Assembly: GCF_900184035.1 (NCBI RefSeq)
Contig: NZ_FXWP01000017.1
Span: forward strand, 1-64,000
DNA: 64,000 nucleotides
Direction: 5' to 3'
Origin: Kosakonia pseudosacchari
GTDB taxonomy: Bacteria > Pseudomonadota > Gammaproteobacteria > Enterobacterales > Enterobacteriaceae
Each line of letters opens with the position of its first letter. The first letter of the stretch is position 1. The translations under genes and the position numbers were made by a program. The notes beneath the pieces were generated by a model that made no database searches, had not been told where the DNA came from, and saw only the letters and a program-made list of their open reading frames with translations. Shown here one piece after another: positions 1 through 13,248 of the stretch.

Positions 1-271
<271 letters not shown>

Positions 272-284
272 TTAACCCTGCGGC

Positions 285-2453
<2,169 letters not shown>

Positions 2454-2498
2454 CTACTTACTTGAAGCGCCCGCCATGTGACTAAAACTCCGAAGGGA

Positions 2499-3544
<1,046 letters not shown>

Positions 3545-3565
3545 GAAATATACAGCGATCACACA

Positions 3566-3853
3566 TTACCAATGCATCTGAACAGCGTTTTTCACCGTCA
3601 GGCTAACGAAATCAGTATAGCCAACCCTGACGACGCTGCTTGAAATTTGACCACCCAAACCACGGGCATCGATGTCGTCATTCAGCGCGTGCACTGTTAT
3701 GGGGGCGTTTAGCAATAACTCAACATAACGCCCGTTTTGCAGGGCCGCCGTTACGCCATCTGAAAGCAGCAGCAGATCGTCGCCGGGGCGCAGCAAACGG
3801 AGCATCGACGCCATATCACACTGCCAGGGAGAGCGGGACAAGGTATGCAGCAT
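3566..3853 (-). CDS. tusB: Sulfur-relay protein TusB
   Basis: TusB (95 aa) is the smallest subunit of the cytosolic TusBCD heterohexamer. The complex passes persulfide sulfur from TusA/IscS through TusE to MnmA for 2-thiolation of U34 in tRNA-Lys, -Glu and -Gln. The start [10 protein letters not shown] and the [10 protein letters not shown] end match the E. coli protein in sequence and length. It lies 7 bases after tusC in the same operon and just upstream of the str promoter. Confidence 0.93.
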   Translation of the reverse strand: MLHTLSRSPWQCDMASMLRLLRPGDDLLLLSDGVTAALQNGRYVELLLNAPITVHALNDDIDARGLGGQISSSVVRVGYTDFVSLTVKNAVQMHW

Positions 3854-3860
3854 AAATGCC

Positions 3861-4220
3861 TCAAAAGGTCAGAACGACGGTGTAATTATCCAGCTTTTCG
3901 CGTAGCGCGTCCGGCTCCAGGCGCTGAGCCGGCAACACGAATGTTGTCTCCTCGCCTAACCCACGCTCACGCAGCGAAGCCGCACACAGCCAACACTGAT
4001 CGATGTCATAAAGCGGCAGAACTTTAAACGTCGCGATGTAATCGCGCGCTAATACCGCATCCGGCTGCTGATTGGCCAGCAACTGGAATACACCATCACC
4101 AACAAAAAACACGCCGATATCGTCGGTAAACGCAGAAGTCGCCAGCAACGCATCCAGCCCTTCGCGACCCGAAGAGGAGCCATGCGGCGCAGAAGTAAAT
4201 ACAAAGGCGATACGTTTCAT
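3861..4220 (-). CDS. tusC: Sulfur-relay protein TusC
   Basis: TusC (119 aa) is the DsrF-like subunit of the TusBCD complex. I chose the ATG at 4218-4220 ([20 protein letters not shown]) rather than an in-frame start eight codons earlier, because it overlaps the tusD stop as ATGA (translational coupling) and matches the family start. The protein has the DsrE/F fold pattern; the sulfur-carrying cysteine of the complex is in TusD, not here. Confidence 0.93.
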   Translation of the reverse strand: MKRIAFVFTSAPHGSSSGREGLDALLATSAFTDDIGVFFVGDGVFQLLANQQPDAVLARDYIATFKVLPLYDIDQCWLCAASLRERGLGEETTFVLPAQRLEPDALREKLDNYTVVLTF

Positions 4221-4606
4221 CAGAATTGCACCACCCGATCGCAAGAGAGCGCGGCTTCCGCCAGCGCGCCAAGACCGGTCAGTGAAAATCCGGCTTGCAG
4301 ATTTGCACCAGGCAGCGCCAGCCGCTGTGCTTCGGCATCATCAACAACACCGCGGCGCAGCGCGGCAGCAACGCAGATATGCAACTCGACCTGGTGTTCC
4401 TCATGCAGGCGTTGCCAGGCGCGAACCAGGTCAAATTCATCACTGGCGGGTGCCGTGAGCGCGTTCGCATTGCTCACCCCTTCGCGATAAAAAAAGACGC
4501 TTGCCAACGTATGTCCGGCATCCAGTAGCGCCTGCGCAAACTGGTACGCGCTGCTGGCCTGTTGCGTACCGTACGCCGGGCCGGTGACCATCAGGGCAAA
4601 ACGCAT
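4220..4606 (-). CDS. tusD: Sulfurtransferase TusD
   Basis: TusD (128 aa) is the DsrE-like subunit that accepts persulfide sulfur in the TusBCD complex and hands it to TusE. Cys78 in LHICVAA falls at the position of the known active cysteine in E. coli TusD. It overlaps yheO by one base upstream and the tusC start downstream. The tight packing yheO-tusD-tusC-tusB indicates one transcript. Confidence 0.94.
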   Translation of the reverse strand: MRFALMVTGPAYGTQQASSAYQFAQALLDAGHTLASVFFYREGVSNANALTAPASDEFDLVRAWQRLHEEHQVELHICVAAALRRGVVDDAEAQRLALPGANLQAGFSLTGLGALAEAALSCDRVVQF

Positions 4607-5328
4607 TAACGATCCTGTACGGAAAAATCGCCGCTTTTGAACTGGCGGATATAGAGATACACGGTGTGTTTTGAAATATTGAGGCGATCGGCGACCTGGT
4701 TGATAGCGTCTTTGATATCGAAAATGCCTTTCTCGTAGAGGTTCAGTACGATCTGGCGATTCTTGGCGTTGTTAGAAACGTTACGATCGGCGTTAACCTC
4801 TTCAATGGTGAACTCCAGCGTTTGCATGACCAGATCTTCCACCGAGGAAGCAAAGTTCACCGAAGAGCCAACATCTGGCGTTTCCGGCGGCACAAAGGTG
4901 CTCATGATTTGCGAGAACGGCACATCAAGATTCATGTTGATGCACAGCAGACCAATCACGCGGTGATCGCGGTTACGAATAGCGATAGTGACGGACTTCA
5001 TCAGCACACCGCTTTTCGCGCGCGTGAAGTAGCACTTCGATACGCTACTGTCGGCACCGGTCATATCGTGCAACATGCGCAGAGCGAGATCGGTGATGGG
5101 CGAGCCAATTTTACGCCCTGTGTGTTCGCCATTGGCAATACGGATTGCGGAACATTTCAAATCTTGCAGGGAGTGCAAAACGATTTCACAGTGGCTGCCA
5201 ATGAGCATCGCTAACCCGTCCACCACCGCTTCATAGGATTTGAGGATATCGAAGTCGGTCTGATCGAAAGGACGTTGATCCAGCAAATCAAGCTCACTGG
5301 TTTCGTTGGTTAATAGCGACCTGGACAT
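4606..5328 (-). CDS. yheO: YheO/DauR-like transcriptional regulator
   Basis: This 240-aa protein has an N-terminal YheO-type PAS-like domain (about residues 20-135) and a C-terminal helix-turn-helix (about 185-235, around [16 protein letters not shown]). I start it at [13 protein letters not shown] (5328) as in E. coli; an ATG four codons upstream is possible but has a poorer context. It is the first gene of the operon with tusDCB. The ligand and targets are not established in the family, so a link to thiolation is only suggested by context. Confidence 0.9.
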   Translation of the reverse strand: MSRSLLTNETSELDLLDQRPFDQTDFDILKSYEAVVDGLAMLIGSHCEIVLHSLQDLKCSAIRIANGEHTGRKIGSPITDLALRMLHDMTGADSSVSKCYFTRAKSGVLMKSVTIAIRNRDHRVIGLLCINMNLDVPFSQIMSTFVPPETPDVGSSVNFASSVEDLVMQTLEFTIEEVNADRNVSNNAKNRQIVLNLYEKGIFDIKDAINQVADRLNISKHTVYLYIRQFKSGDFSVQDR

Positions 5329-5448
5329 GAAAAAAAACACTCCTTTTCAGGAGCCTGTCGTTATGTTTTCAGGGCAGGCTCAGTATTTATATGGGGATAT
5401 AAATTAATACATCGTAGGTTAAGCTTTCCAGAATTATATCCCTGCTGC

Positions 5449-5476
5449 AAAAAAAAACGCCGCCCGAAGGCGGCGC
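5449..5476 (-). terminator. Intrinsic terminator of fkpA
   Basis: Reading the minus strand, GCGCCGCC, TTCG and GGCGGCG form a 7-bp GC stem with a stable UUCG tetraloop, followed by nine T residues. It begins just after the fkpA stop codon. Confidence 0.93.
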
Positions 5477-5486
5477 TATTGCAATT

Positions 5487-6338
5487 TTATTTCTTACTGG
5501 TGTCTGCAGCTTTCGCATCAGCGGCTTTATCACCCGCAGCCGGAGCTGCTTCTGGCGCTGCGGCATCTGCTTTCGGTGCGGCTTTGATATCCAGCAACTC
5601 GACATCGAAAACCAGCGTGGAGTTAGCCGGAATGCCCGGAACGCCAGTTTTCCCGTAAGCCAGCGCCGGTGGGATAACCAGTTTGATCTTGCCGCCTTTC
5701 TTGATGTTTTTCAGGCCTTCGGTCCAGCCAGGGATAACACCGTCAAGACGGAAAGAGAGCGGCTCACCACGGGTATAAGAGTTATCGAACTCTTTACCGT
5801 CGATCAGCGTACCTTTGTAGTTCACAACAACCGTGTCGCTGTCTTTCGGTGCATCGCCAGTACCTTCTTTCTCTACTTTGTACAGCAGACCGGTATCGGA
5901 CGTTTTCACACCTTTCTCTTTAGCGAAGGTGTCACGGAAGGCTTTGCCTTTCGCTTCGTTATCAGCAGCGTCTTTTTCCATGCGATCCTGCGCGGCAGTT
6001 TTCACACGTGTTTCAAACGCTTGCAGAGTTTGCTCAATCTCCTGGTCGCTCAGTTTGCTCTTATCGGCAAACGCGTCCTGAACACCGGCGATCAGCTGAG
6101 CTTTATCCAGTTTGATGCCCAGTTTTTCCTGCTCTTTCAGCGAGTTTTCCATGTAGCGGCCCAGCGAAGCGCCCAGTGCATAGGCGGATTTCTGGTCGTC
6201 ATTTTTAAATGCCGCTTTGCTGTCAGCTGCTGCAGCCGGTTCTTTCTTTGCAGCAGCATCGGCAGCGAAAGAGATCGGTGCGTGAAGGGCGACGGCCATC
6301 GTGGTCGCCAGCAGCGTGACTTTAAACAGTGATTTCAT
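5487..6338 (-). CDS. fkpA: Periplasmic FKBP-type peptidyl-prolyl isomerase FkpA
   Basis: FkpA (283 aa) is a periplasmic prolyl isomerase and chaperone. The chosen start MKSLFKVTLLATTMAVALHA gives a classic signal peptide cleaved after about residue 25 (SFA/ADA). An N-terminal helical dimerisation domain (about 35-130) is followed by an FKBP domain containing DTVVNYKGTL-like and VIPPALAYGKTGVPGIP segments. An Ala/Asp/Lys-rich tail ends the protein and makes it longer than the 270-residue E. coli form. It is monocistronic, with its own terminator. Confidence 0.95.
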   Translation of the reverse strand: MKSLFKVTLLATTMAVALHAPISFAADAAAKKEPAAAADSKAAFKNDDQKSAYALGASLGRYMENSLKEQEKLGIKLDKAQLIAGVQDAFADKSKLSDQEIEQTLQAFETRVKTAAQDRMEKDAADNEAKGKAFRDTFAKEKGVKTSDTGLLYKVEKEGTGDAPKDSDTVVVNYKGTLIDGKEFDNSYTRGEPLSFRLDGVIPGWTEGLKNIKKGGKIKLVIPPALAYGKTGVPGIPANSTLVFDVELLDIKAAPKADAAAPEAAPAAGDKAADAKAADTSKK

Positions 6339-6575
6339 CCATTTCTCCAGGGGCCGGGGCATCTCGCCCCAGGGTTAAACAAAAAGTAAGAGACGTACTA
6401 TAAAGCGTTGCGGTGGAAATCAACATAAGGACACCACCTGAATTCACCTGTTTTCTGACTATTTTTGTTTAAATAAGTTTCTGCTTTTCTTTGCCAGAGC
6501 TGTACCTGGCGGCAAAGTTCAGTAAAATTCGGCCGTTTAACGAAAATCGGGCCGGACGCAATCCAGAGGTGATGT

Positions 6576-6794
6576 ATGCAAGAGTTAACAACAGAAGCGC
6601 GACTGGCAGAACTGGAAAGCCGGTTGGCTTTTCAGGAGATGACCATCGAGGAATTAAACCAGACGGTTGTCGCCCATGAACTGGAAATGGCGAAGCTGCG
6701 TGAACATCTGCGGTTAATGGCTGAAAAACTCAAAGCCAGCCAGCCTTCGCACATGGCATCCCCTTCAGAAGAGACGCCGCCGCCCCATTATTGA
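6576..6794 (+). CDS. slyX: SlyX family coiled-coil protein
   Basis: SlyX (72 aa) starts [20 protein letters not shown] after the ribosome-binding site GAGGTG. The first 50 residues show a regular heptad pattern of Leu/Ile/Met typical of a short coiled coil, and the tail is Pro/Ser-rich ([11 protein letters not shown]). The function is unknown in the family. It is convergent with slyD, as in E. coli. Confidence 0.93.
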   Translation: MQELTTEARLAELESRLAFQEMTIEELNQTVVAHELEMAKLREHLRLMAEKLKASQPSHMASPSEETPPPHY

Positions 6795-6799
6795 GGCGT

Positions 6800-6822
6800 A
6801 AAAAAAGCGGGTTTCCCCGCTT
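6800..6822 (-). terminator. Probable slyD terminator
   Basis: On the minus strand AGCGGG, a short GAAA loop and CCCGCT form a 6-bp stem followed by seven T residues. It is about 130 bases beyond the slyD stop codon and just after the convergent slyX stop, so it would end slyD transcription before it runs into slyX. Confidence 0.75.
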
Positions 6823-6952
6823 ATCAATGACGCTATGAATATCGAGTTGCAGGCAGGCGGCAAACTTGAAAATCCCCGGGAGCACAGAAAACTATGCGAC
6901 TGGGGTTTGAAAAGCGAAGCCAACGCCCCTGCAACGCGAAAGACGACGCGTA

Positions 6953-7540
6953 TTAGTGGCAGCCGCAACCGCCATTACCGCCGCAACCACCTTTCCCGTG
7001 GTCATGGCCATGATCGTGACCGTGGCCGCCGCAGCAACCGTCATGATCGTGGTCGTGGTCATGATCGTGACCGTGCGGACCGTGAACGTGGCCATGAGCC
7101 AGTTCTTCTTCGGTTGCTTCGCGAATAGCGACAACTTCAACGTTGAACTTCAGGTTCTGGCCAGCCAGCATGTGGTTGCCGTCAACAACAACGTGGTCGT
7201 CTTCCACTTCGGTGATTTCTACCGGTACCGGGCCCTGGTCGGTTTCCGCCAGGAAACGCATACCAACCTGCAGCTCGTCAACGCCCATAAAGACGTCTTT
7301 CGGTACGCGCTGTACCAGGTTTTCGTCGTACTGACCGTAAGCGTCGTTCGCGCCAACAGCCACATCGAATTTGTCGCCGACTTCGTGACCGTCCAGCGCG
7401 TTCTCCAGACCAGAGATCAGGGAACCGTGACCGTGCAGGTAGTCCAGCGGCGCACTCACCGGAGACTCATCAACCAATACACCGTCTTCTGTACGTACCT
7501 GATAGGCCAGGCTGACCACCAGGTCTTTTGCTACTTTCAT
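6953..7540 (-). CDS. slyD: FKBP-type peptidyl-prolyl isomerase SlyD
   Basis: SlyD (195 aa) is a cytosolic prolyl isomerase, chaperone and nickel-binding protein that assists [NiFe]-hydrogenase maturation. The FKBP domain with inserted IF domain occupies about residues 1-146. The tail is a metal-binding region of alternating His-Asp followed by HGHDHGHDHGKGG and Cys/Gly-rich motifs, rich in His and Cys. It is divergent from nothing close by; an RBS and AT-rich gap precede it, and the slyX convergent arrangement follows. Confidence 0.96.
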   Translation of the reverse strand: MKVAKDLVVSLAYQVRTEDGVLVDESPVSAPLDYLHGHGSLISGLENALDGHEVGDKFDVAVGANDAYGQYDENLVQRVPKDVFMGVDELQVGMRFLAETDQGPVPVEITEVEDDHVVVDGNHMLAGQNLKFNVEVVAIREATEEELAHGHVHGPHGHDHDHDHDHDGCCGGHGHDHGHDHGKGGCGGNGGCGCH

Positions 7541-7634
7541 GATATCTCCTGAGCGTGGGAAAATTACTGGCGCAGATTGTAGCGGAATTCTGCACCCGTG
7601 TACCCTTTAGCTTAAAAAAAGCTGCCCGATCTCG

Positions 7635-7835
7635 CTAGTCCGGATGAAAAATCCCAATCACTTGCTCATCTTTGCGAACATGCTCGCGGGCTTCTTTATC
7701 CGCTTCACGCATCTGGTGCCCACACTTAACGCACTCAACAATATCGACATTATTCTCACGCCACATTGCCATTGAGTCCTTCGCCTGGCAGGCCGGGCAA
7801 ACCGCCCCGGCGATAAAACGTTTTCGTACAGCCAT
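7635..7835 (-). CDS. yheV: YheV family putative zinc ribbon protein
   Basis: This 66-aa protein starts MAVRKRFIAGAVCPACQAKD at 7835; a longer open frame extends upstream into kefB, but this start matches the family and follows an RBS. CPAC (about 13-16) and CVKC (about 35-38) form a zinc-ribbon-like pair. The role is unknown. It lies 10 bases after kefB and so is probably the last gene of the kefG-kefB-yheV transcript. Confidence 0.9.
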   Translation of the reverse strand: MAVRKRFIAGAVCPACQAKDSMAMWRENNVDIVECVKCGHQMREADKEAREHVRKDEQVIGIFHPD

Positions 7836-7845
7836 TCGATTCCCC

Positions 7846-9651
7846 TTATTCAAACTCGTCCCAACCATCCAGCTGGCGACGCTCTTGCTGCATTTCACGC
7901 TGGAAAATCTCCTCCAGCTCGCGCCGCGCTTCGCGGACACGGGAAATTTGCATCGTATCGGTATGCACCGGCATCAGTTCGCGCAGCATACGCATATCTA
8001 AACGTTTAAAGTGCAGTTGCGCACGCTGAGCCTGATGCGGATGCATACCCAGCGAAATAAGCGTCTTGCGCCCTAACTCCAGCGCACTGGAGAACGTCTC
8101 GCGGGAAAATTGCGTCACACCGGCCTGCAGCAGTTCATGCGCTTCCACACGCCCGCGAGCACGCGCCAGGATTGCCAGGTTCGGAAAATGCTGCTGGCAA
8201 ATCTCCACCAGCTTCATCGTATCCAGCGGGTCATTACAGGTGATGACGATCGATTGCGCCGCTTCCGCGCCCGCCGAACGTAGCAACTCCACCTGGGTTG
8301 CATCCCCGTAATAGACCTTATAACCATATTTCCGCATCAGATTGACGGCGCTGATATCGCGCTCCAGCACGGTAATGCGCATCTTATTTGCCATTAACAG
8401 GCGGCCAATCACCTGACCAAAACGCCCAAATCCCACCACAATAACCTGGGGTTTGTCGTCTTCCACCCATGGGGTTTCATCTTCATCTTCCGGGGTGTTA
8501 AAGCGTCGCGAGAGCAGTTTATCCACGCCGCGCATCAGCAGCGGCGTGGTCATCATCGACAACGTGACGGTCACCAGCAGCAGCGCCATTTGATCGTTCT
8601 GGAACAAGCGCTGAGAAGACGCCGAAGAAAACAAGACAAACGCGAATTCACCGCCCTGGCTTAACACACCGGCGAACTGCATCCGCTCCGAACTGCGCAA
8701 ACCGTATATTCGCGCCAGCACGTACAGCACCAGTGATTTCACCGCCACCAGCACCGCCACGCTCAGCACCACCCATAACAGATGGGTATAGAGCACCCCG
8801 AGGTTCAGCGCCATGCCAACGGAAATAAAAAACAGCCCCAGCAGCAGCCCCTTAAAAGGCTCGATAGCGATTTCCAGCTCGTGGCGATATTCGCTCTCCG
8901 CTAACAGCACGCCGGCGATAAAGGTTCCCAGCGCCATCGATAACCCTAGCGCATCCATAAACAGCGCCGAACCAAGCACCAACAGTAACGTCGCGGCGGT
9001 AAACACTTCACGCACGCCGGAACCGGCAATAAAGCGGAACACCGGCCGCAACAAGTAACGCCCGCCGATCAACATGCCCGCGAATGCCAGCACTTTCATG
9101 CCAACCTTCATCCAGTCGAGATGCTCGTCGCCATTGCCTGCCAGCAGCGGCACCAGTGCCAGCGCCGGGATCACTGCTAAATCCTGAAACAGCAGCACCG
9201 AAAATCCCAGTTGGCCGGATTCGCTGCGGTTCATGCCTTTATCGCGCATCAGTTGCAGCGCCATCGCGGTGGAGGACATCGCCAGACCGATACCGCCAAT
9301 CACCGCCGCCTGCCAGGAGAATTGCGTCAACATCAGCAGCCCGGCGAGGATCGCCGCACTGAGCAGCACCTGCGCCGCGCCCACGCCAAAAATTGAGCGC
9401 CGAAGCTCCCAAAGTTTTCGCGGGTTCAGCTCCAGCCCGATGATAAACATCAGGAACACCACGCCCAGCTCGGAGAAATGGAGGATTTCATCAACATCGC
9501 TGATAAACCCCAGCCCCCACGGGCCAATCGCGATACCCGCCAGCAAATAGCCGAGCACCGCGCCAATCCCTAAACGCGCGGCGAGCGGAACGGCGACAAC
9601 CGCCGCAAAAAGAAACAACACACCGGCCAGTAAGAGCGCGGAACCTTCCAT
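7846..9651 (-). CDS. kefB: Glutathione-gated potassium efflux antiporter KefB
   Basis: KefB (601 aa) is an inner-membrane K+/H+ antiporter of the CPA2 family that protects cells from electrophiles. Residues about 1-380 hold a dozen hydrophobic segments of the Na+/H+ exchanger domain. A cytoplasmic RCK/TrkA-N domain begins near residue 400 with [17 protein letters not shown], a dinucleotide-binding Gly motif. The length equals E. coli KefB. The start overlaps the kefG stop by one base, so it is translated together with its ancillary subunit. Confidence 0.96.
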   Translation of the reverse strand: MEGSALLLAGVLFLFAAVVAVPLAARLGIGAVLGYLLAGIAIGPWGLGFISDVDEILHFSELGVVFLMFIIGLELNPRKLWELRRSIFGVGAAQVLLSAAILAGLLMLTQFSWQAAVIGGIGLAMSSTAMALQLMRDKGMNRSESGQLGFSVLLFQDLAVIPALALVPLLAGNGDEHLDWMKVGMKVLAFAGMLIGGRYLLRPVFRFIAGSGVREVFTAATLLLVLGSALFMDALGLSMALGTFIAGVLLAESEYRHELEIAIEPFKGLLLGLFFISVGMALNLGVLYTHLLWVVLSVAVLVAVKSLVLYVLARIYGLRSSERMQFAGVLSQGGEFAFVLFSSASSQRLFQNDQMALLLVTVTLSMMTTPLLMRGVDKLLSRRFNTPEDEDETPWVEDDKPQVIVVGFGRFGQVIGRLLMANKMRITVLERDISAVNLMRKYGYKVYYGDATQVELLRSAGAEAAQSIVITCNDPLDTMKLVEICQQHFPNLAILARARGRVEAHELLQAGVTQFSRETFSSALELGRKTLISLGMHPHQAQRAQLHFKRLDMRMLRELMPVHTDTMQISRVREARRELEEIFQREMQQERRQLDGWDEFE

Positions 9652-10205
9652 TAACGGCCTCCTGGAGGCAACGGTGACGCCAGCCAGTCACCATAAGCTT
9701 TCGCGTGACTCGCCAACTCCTGCGGCTGTTGCCGGCGCGCCCAGTAGACAATAATCGGGCTTAACCAGTGCATACGGCACATGGCGGCAGTCAGCTCAAA
9801 CGGGCGCAAAATATCATTCATGGAGTAGCGGTTAAGCCCATCGTGGCGATACGCGGCCTCCGGTTCCCCGGTCGTGACCACGCTGCGCCAATACTTTCCC
9901 GCGAGTTGGTTCCCGCCAATGCCGCTGGCAAAACCGCGGCTTAACACTCGGTCAAGCCACTCTTTGAGCAGCGCCGGGCAACTGTAGGTATAGAGCGGAT
10001 GTTGAAACACAATGACGTCATGCTCACGCAGCAACGCCTGTTCATAAGGAATATCGATAAAAAAGTCAGGGTAACGGGCATAAAGATCGTGCACCGTGAC
10101 ATTTTGCAGCTGCGTTGCCGGCTTAAGCAAAACCCGGTTAGCCACCGAGTCCTGTGATTCCGGATGGGCATACAGCAGCAACACTTTCGCTGTCTGCGAC
10201 ATCAT
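9651..10205 (-). CDS. kefG: Ancillary protein KefG for potassium efflux
   Basis: KefG (184 aa) is a flavodoxin-fold, NAD(P)H:quinone oxidoreductase-like protein required for full KefB activity. I start at [20 protein letters not shown] (10205), as in E. coli, not at the ATG six codons upstream. Typical features are [18 protein letters not shown] and the aromatic-rich active-site region. It is the first gene of kefG-kefB-yheV and is divergent from yheS. Confidence 0.94.
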   Translation of the reverse strand: MMSQTAKVLLLYAHPESQDSVANRVLLKPATQLQNVTVHDLYARYPDFFIDIPYEQALLREHDVIVFQHPLYTYSCPALLKEWLDRVLSRGFASGIGGNQLAGKYWRSVVTTGEPEAAYRHDGLNRYSMNDILRPFELTAAMCRMHWLSPIIVYWARRQQPQELASHAKAYGDWLASPLPPGGR

Positions 10206-10371
10206 TTCCCTCCCGGGCGTCAAACTCTGGCGAGCGGCCTGTGGGCGCTGCCAGAATGATTTTGTCTATCATCTTCATTTTGGGCTACCATTGCGGCCCT
10301 GGTGCGTCTTTTGGCCGCACGCTTACATTATCATAATGACAAATTAACATAGTCTGAACATACGGCGCCTT

Positions 10372-12276
10372 ATGATTGTTTTCTCCTCGTTACAAATTCG
10401 TCGCGGCGTGCGTGTCCTGCTGGATAACGCCACAGCCACCATTAACCCGGGCCAGAAAGTAGGCCTGGTAGGTAAAAACGGCTGCGGCAAATCAACGCTG
10501 CTGTCGCTGTTGAAAAACGAGATTAGCGCCGACGGCGGCAGCTTCACCTATCCCGGCACCTGGCAACTGGCCTGGGTGAACCAGGAAACGCCGGCGCTGA
10601 ATGAAGCGGCCATAGACTATGTGATCGATGGCGATCGCGAATACCGCAAGCTTGAAGCCGAGCTGAACGCCGCCAACGAACGTAACGATGGGCACGCGAT
10701 TGCCACCGTGCACGGAAAGCTCGACGCAATTGACGCGTGGACCATTCGCTCGCGCGCCTCCAGCCTGCTGCACGGTCTGGGCTTTAGCAACGAACAGCTA
10801 GAGCGCCCGGTCAGCGACTTCTCCGGTGGCTGGCGTATGCGTTTAAACCTCGCGCAGGCGCTGATTTGCCGCTCCGACTTACTGCTGCTTGATGAACCGA
10901 CCAACCACCTCGATCTCGACGCGGTGATCTGGCTGGAAAAATGGCTGAAAAGCTACCAGGGAACGCTGATCCTGATTTCCCACGACCGCGATTTCCTCGA
11001 TCCGGTGGTGGACAAAATTTTGCATATTGAGCAGCAAAGCCTGTTCGAATACACCGGCAACTACAGCTCGTTTGAGCGCCAGCGCGCCACGCGCCTTGCC
11101 CAGCAGCAGGCCACCTACGAAAGCCAGCAGCAGCGTGTGGCTCATCTGCAAAGCTTTATCGACCGTTTTAAAGCGAAAGCCAGTAAAGCGAAACAGGCGC
11201 AAAGCCGTATCAAAATGCTCGAGCGCATGGAATTGATTGCCCCGGCGCATGTTGATAACCCGTTCCACTTCAGCTTCCGCCCGCCGGAAAGCCTGCCCAA
11301 TCCGCTGTTAAAGATGGAAAAAGTGAGCGCAGGTTACGGCGATCGCACCATTCTTAACGCCATCAAGCTGAATCTGGTGCCGGGTTCGCGAATTGGCCTG
11401 CTGGGACGTAATGGCGCGGGGAAATCCACGCTGATTAAATTGCTGGCGGGTGAACTGGCGGCGCAGAGCGGGGAAATCGGGCTGGCGAAAGGTATCAAGC
11501 TCGGTTACTTCGCCCAGCATCAACTGGAATTTTTACGCGCTGACGAATCGCCGTTGCAGCACCTGGCGCGCCTGGCACCGCAGGAGCTGGAGCAGAAACT
11601 GCGCGATTATCTCGGCGGCTTTGGTTTCCAGGGCGATAAAGTCACAGAAATAACTGAACGCTTCTCCGGCGGCGAAAAAGCGCGTCTGGTGCTGGCGTTG
11701 ATCGTCTGGCAGCGCCCGAACCTGCTGCTGCTCGATGAACCGACCAACCACCTCGATCTGGATATGCGCCAGGCGCTGACCGAAGCGCTGATTGAGTTTG
11801 AAGGCGCGTTAGTGGTCGTCTCGCACGATCGCCACCTGATTCGCTCCACCACCGACGATCTCTACCTGGTGCACGACGGCAAAGTAGAGCCGTTCGAAGG
11901 CGATCTGGAAGATTACCAGCAGTGGCTGAGCGACGTGCAAAAACAGGAAAGCCAGCCTGCGGAGTCGGTAAAAGAGAGCGCCAACAGCGCCCAGGCGCGC
12001 AAAGATCAGAAGCGCCGGGAAGCGGAGCTGCGCACACAAACTCAGCCGCTGCGCAAAGAGATTGCCCGGCTGGAAAAAGAGATGGAAAAACTCAACGCGC
12101 AGCTTGCGCAGGCCGAAGAAAAACTCGGTGACAGCGGGCTTTACGATCAAAGCCGTAAAGCAGAGCTAACCACCTGTTTGCAACAGCAGGCGGCGGCAAA
12201 ATCGGGCCTTGAAGAGTGCGAAATGGCCTGGCTGGACGCGCACGAGCAACTGGAAGCCATGTTGCAGGGGGAGTAA
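10372..12276 (+). CDS. yheS: ABC-F family ribosome-associated ATPase YheS
   Basis: This 634-aa protein has two ABC ATPase domains and no membrane domain. Walker A motifs are GKNGCGKST and GRNGAGKST, signatures are FSGGWRMR and FSGGEKAR, and the Walker B motif LLLLDEPTNHLD occurs twice. The linker between the domains (about residues 240-300) is basic and coiled, as in ABC-F factors acting in the ribosomal E site. A Lys/Glu-rich coiled-coil tail follows residue 530. E. coli YheS has been linked to relief of nascent-chain-stalled ribosomes. In E. coli it directly precedes yheT; here mdcR follows after 27 bases. Confidence 0.95.
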   Translation: MIVFSSLQIRRGVRVLLDNATATINPGQKVGLVGKNGCGKSTLLSLLKNEISADGGSFTYPGTWQLAWVNQETPALNEAAIDYVIDGDREYRKLEAELNAANERNDGHAIATVHGKLDAIDAWTIRSRASSLLHGLGFSNEQLERPVSDFSGGWRMRLNLAQALICRSDLLLLDEPTNHLDLDAVIWLEKWLKSYQGTLILISHDRDFLDPVVDKILHIEQQSLFEYTGNYSSFERQRATRLAQQQATYESQQQRVAHLQSFIDRFKAKASKAKQAQSRIKMLERMELIAPAHVDNPFHFSFRPPESLPNPLLKMEKVSAGYGDRTILNAIKLNLVPGSRIGLLGRNGAGKSTLIKLLAGELAAQSGEIGLAKGIKLGYFAQHQLEFLRADESPLQHLARLAPQELEQKLRDYLGGFGFQGDKVTEITERFSGGEKARLVLALIVWQRPNLLLLDEPTNHLDLDMRQALTEALIEFEGALVVVSHDRHLIRSTTDDLYLVHDGKVEPFEGDLEDYQQWLSDVQKQESQPAESVKESANSAQARKDQKRREAELRTQTQPLRKEIARLEKEMEKLNAQLAQAEEKLGDSGLYDQSRKAELTTCLQQQAAAKSGLEECEMAWLDAHEQLEAMLQGE

Positions 12277-12303
12277 CCGGCAACAACGGCGGCGAGAGAG
12301 CTT

Positions 12304-13248
12304 ATGAATCTGGATATCACCAACGACATTACGTTTCGCAAGCTGGCTATCTTTATGGCCTTTATGGAAAAGGGCAATATTGCGCGCGCCGCCGAAGCGC
12401 TCAATCTCAGCGGTGTCAGCGTACACCGTGCGCTGCATACGCTGGAAGAGAATGTCCGTTGCCCGCTGTTTGCCCATAAAGGCCGTAATCTCATCCCGCT
12501 GCCTGCCGCGTGGACATTGCTGGAGTATTGCCAGGAAGTGACGCAGTTGATGGAGCGCGGGCTGGATGAAGCGCGTAAAACTGCCGGCGTCGGCCAGGGA
12601 CGGTTGCGTGTCGGCACGCTCTACTCCCTGACGCTGGAAACCGTCCCACGCCTGATAATGGGAATGAAATTACGGCGTCCGGATCTGGAGATGGATCTGA
12701 CGATGGGTTCAAACGAAACGCTGTTGCAGATGCTTGAGGAAAGCAGACTCGACGCGATTTTGATCTCTATTTCAGAAAGCGAAATCGACCGCAACAACCT
12801 CGAAGTCCTGCCGCTGTTTCATGACGACATCTTCCTTGCCGCACCGGCGAGCGCGACGTTAAAAACCGATACGCTCGCCGATCTGCGGGATTACCGCACG
12901 CAAAAATTTGTCTCGCTGGCTGAAGGCTTCGCCACTTACGCCGGGTTTCAGGAGGCGTTTCACATTGCCGGGTTTGAGCCGGAAATTGTCACCCGCGTCA
13001 ATGACATCTTCTCCATGTTAAGCCTGGTGCAGGCGGGCGTCGGATTTACGCTGATGCCGGGAAGAATGAAAAAAGTCTACGAAGGATCCGTGCAGATGTT
13101 GCGCCTCGCCGAGCCATATCAAATGCAGCAGTTGATCGCCATTGTCTTTTCCCGCAACCGCGAGCGCGATCCCAACTTGCTGGCGCTGGCGGCGGAAGGC
13201 CGCATGTACGCCCGCAGCCTGCAAGAAAACATTACGCCTGCATCCTGA
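12304..13248 (+). CDS. mdcR: LysR-type regulator of malonate utilisation
   Basis: This 314-aa LysR-family regulator has an N-terminal helix-turn-helix (about residues 10-65: FRKLAIFMAFMEKGNIARAA, then SGVSVHRALHTLE) and a periplasmic-binding-protein-like effector domain (about 95-300). Adjacency to the complete mdc operon identifies it as MdcR, the malonate-responsive activator known in Klebsiella. Its 3' end overlaps the 3' end of mdcH by 17 bases in convergent orientation. It lies only 27 bases after yheS, so any promoter of its own would lie inside yheS. Confidence 0.9.
   Translation: MNLDITNDITFRKLAIFMAFMEKGNIARAAEALNLSGVSVHRALHTLEENVRCPLFAHKGRNLIPLPAAWTLLEYCQEVTQLMERGLDEARKTAGVGQGRLRVGTLYSLTLETVPRLIMGMKLRRPDLEMDLTMGSNETLLQMLEESRLDAILISISESEIDRNNLEVLPLFHDDIFLAAPASATLKTDTLADLRDYRTQKFVSLAEGFATYAGFQEAFHIAGFEPEIVTRVNDIFSMLSLVQAGVGFTLMPGRMKKVYEGSVQMLRLAEPYQMQQLIAIVFSRNRERDPNLLALAAEGRMYARSLQENITPAS

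Noticed and set aside
6339-6420. Sigma E promoter for fkpA
   Set aside because: fkpA is sigma E-controlled in E. coli, but I could not find a GGAACTT-like -35 with a proper -10 at the right spacing. A TATAGT element is present instead.
6960-7080. Repeated CATG/GTGGTCATG units resembling a small tandem or CRISPR-like repeat
   Set aside because: They are the codons of the SlyD His/Asp/Gly tail. Units are short, irregular and in frame, with no spacers.
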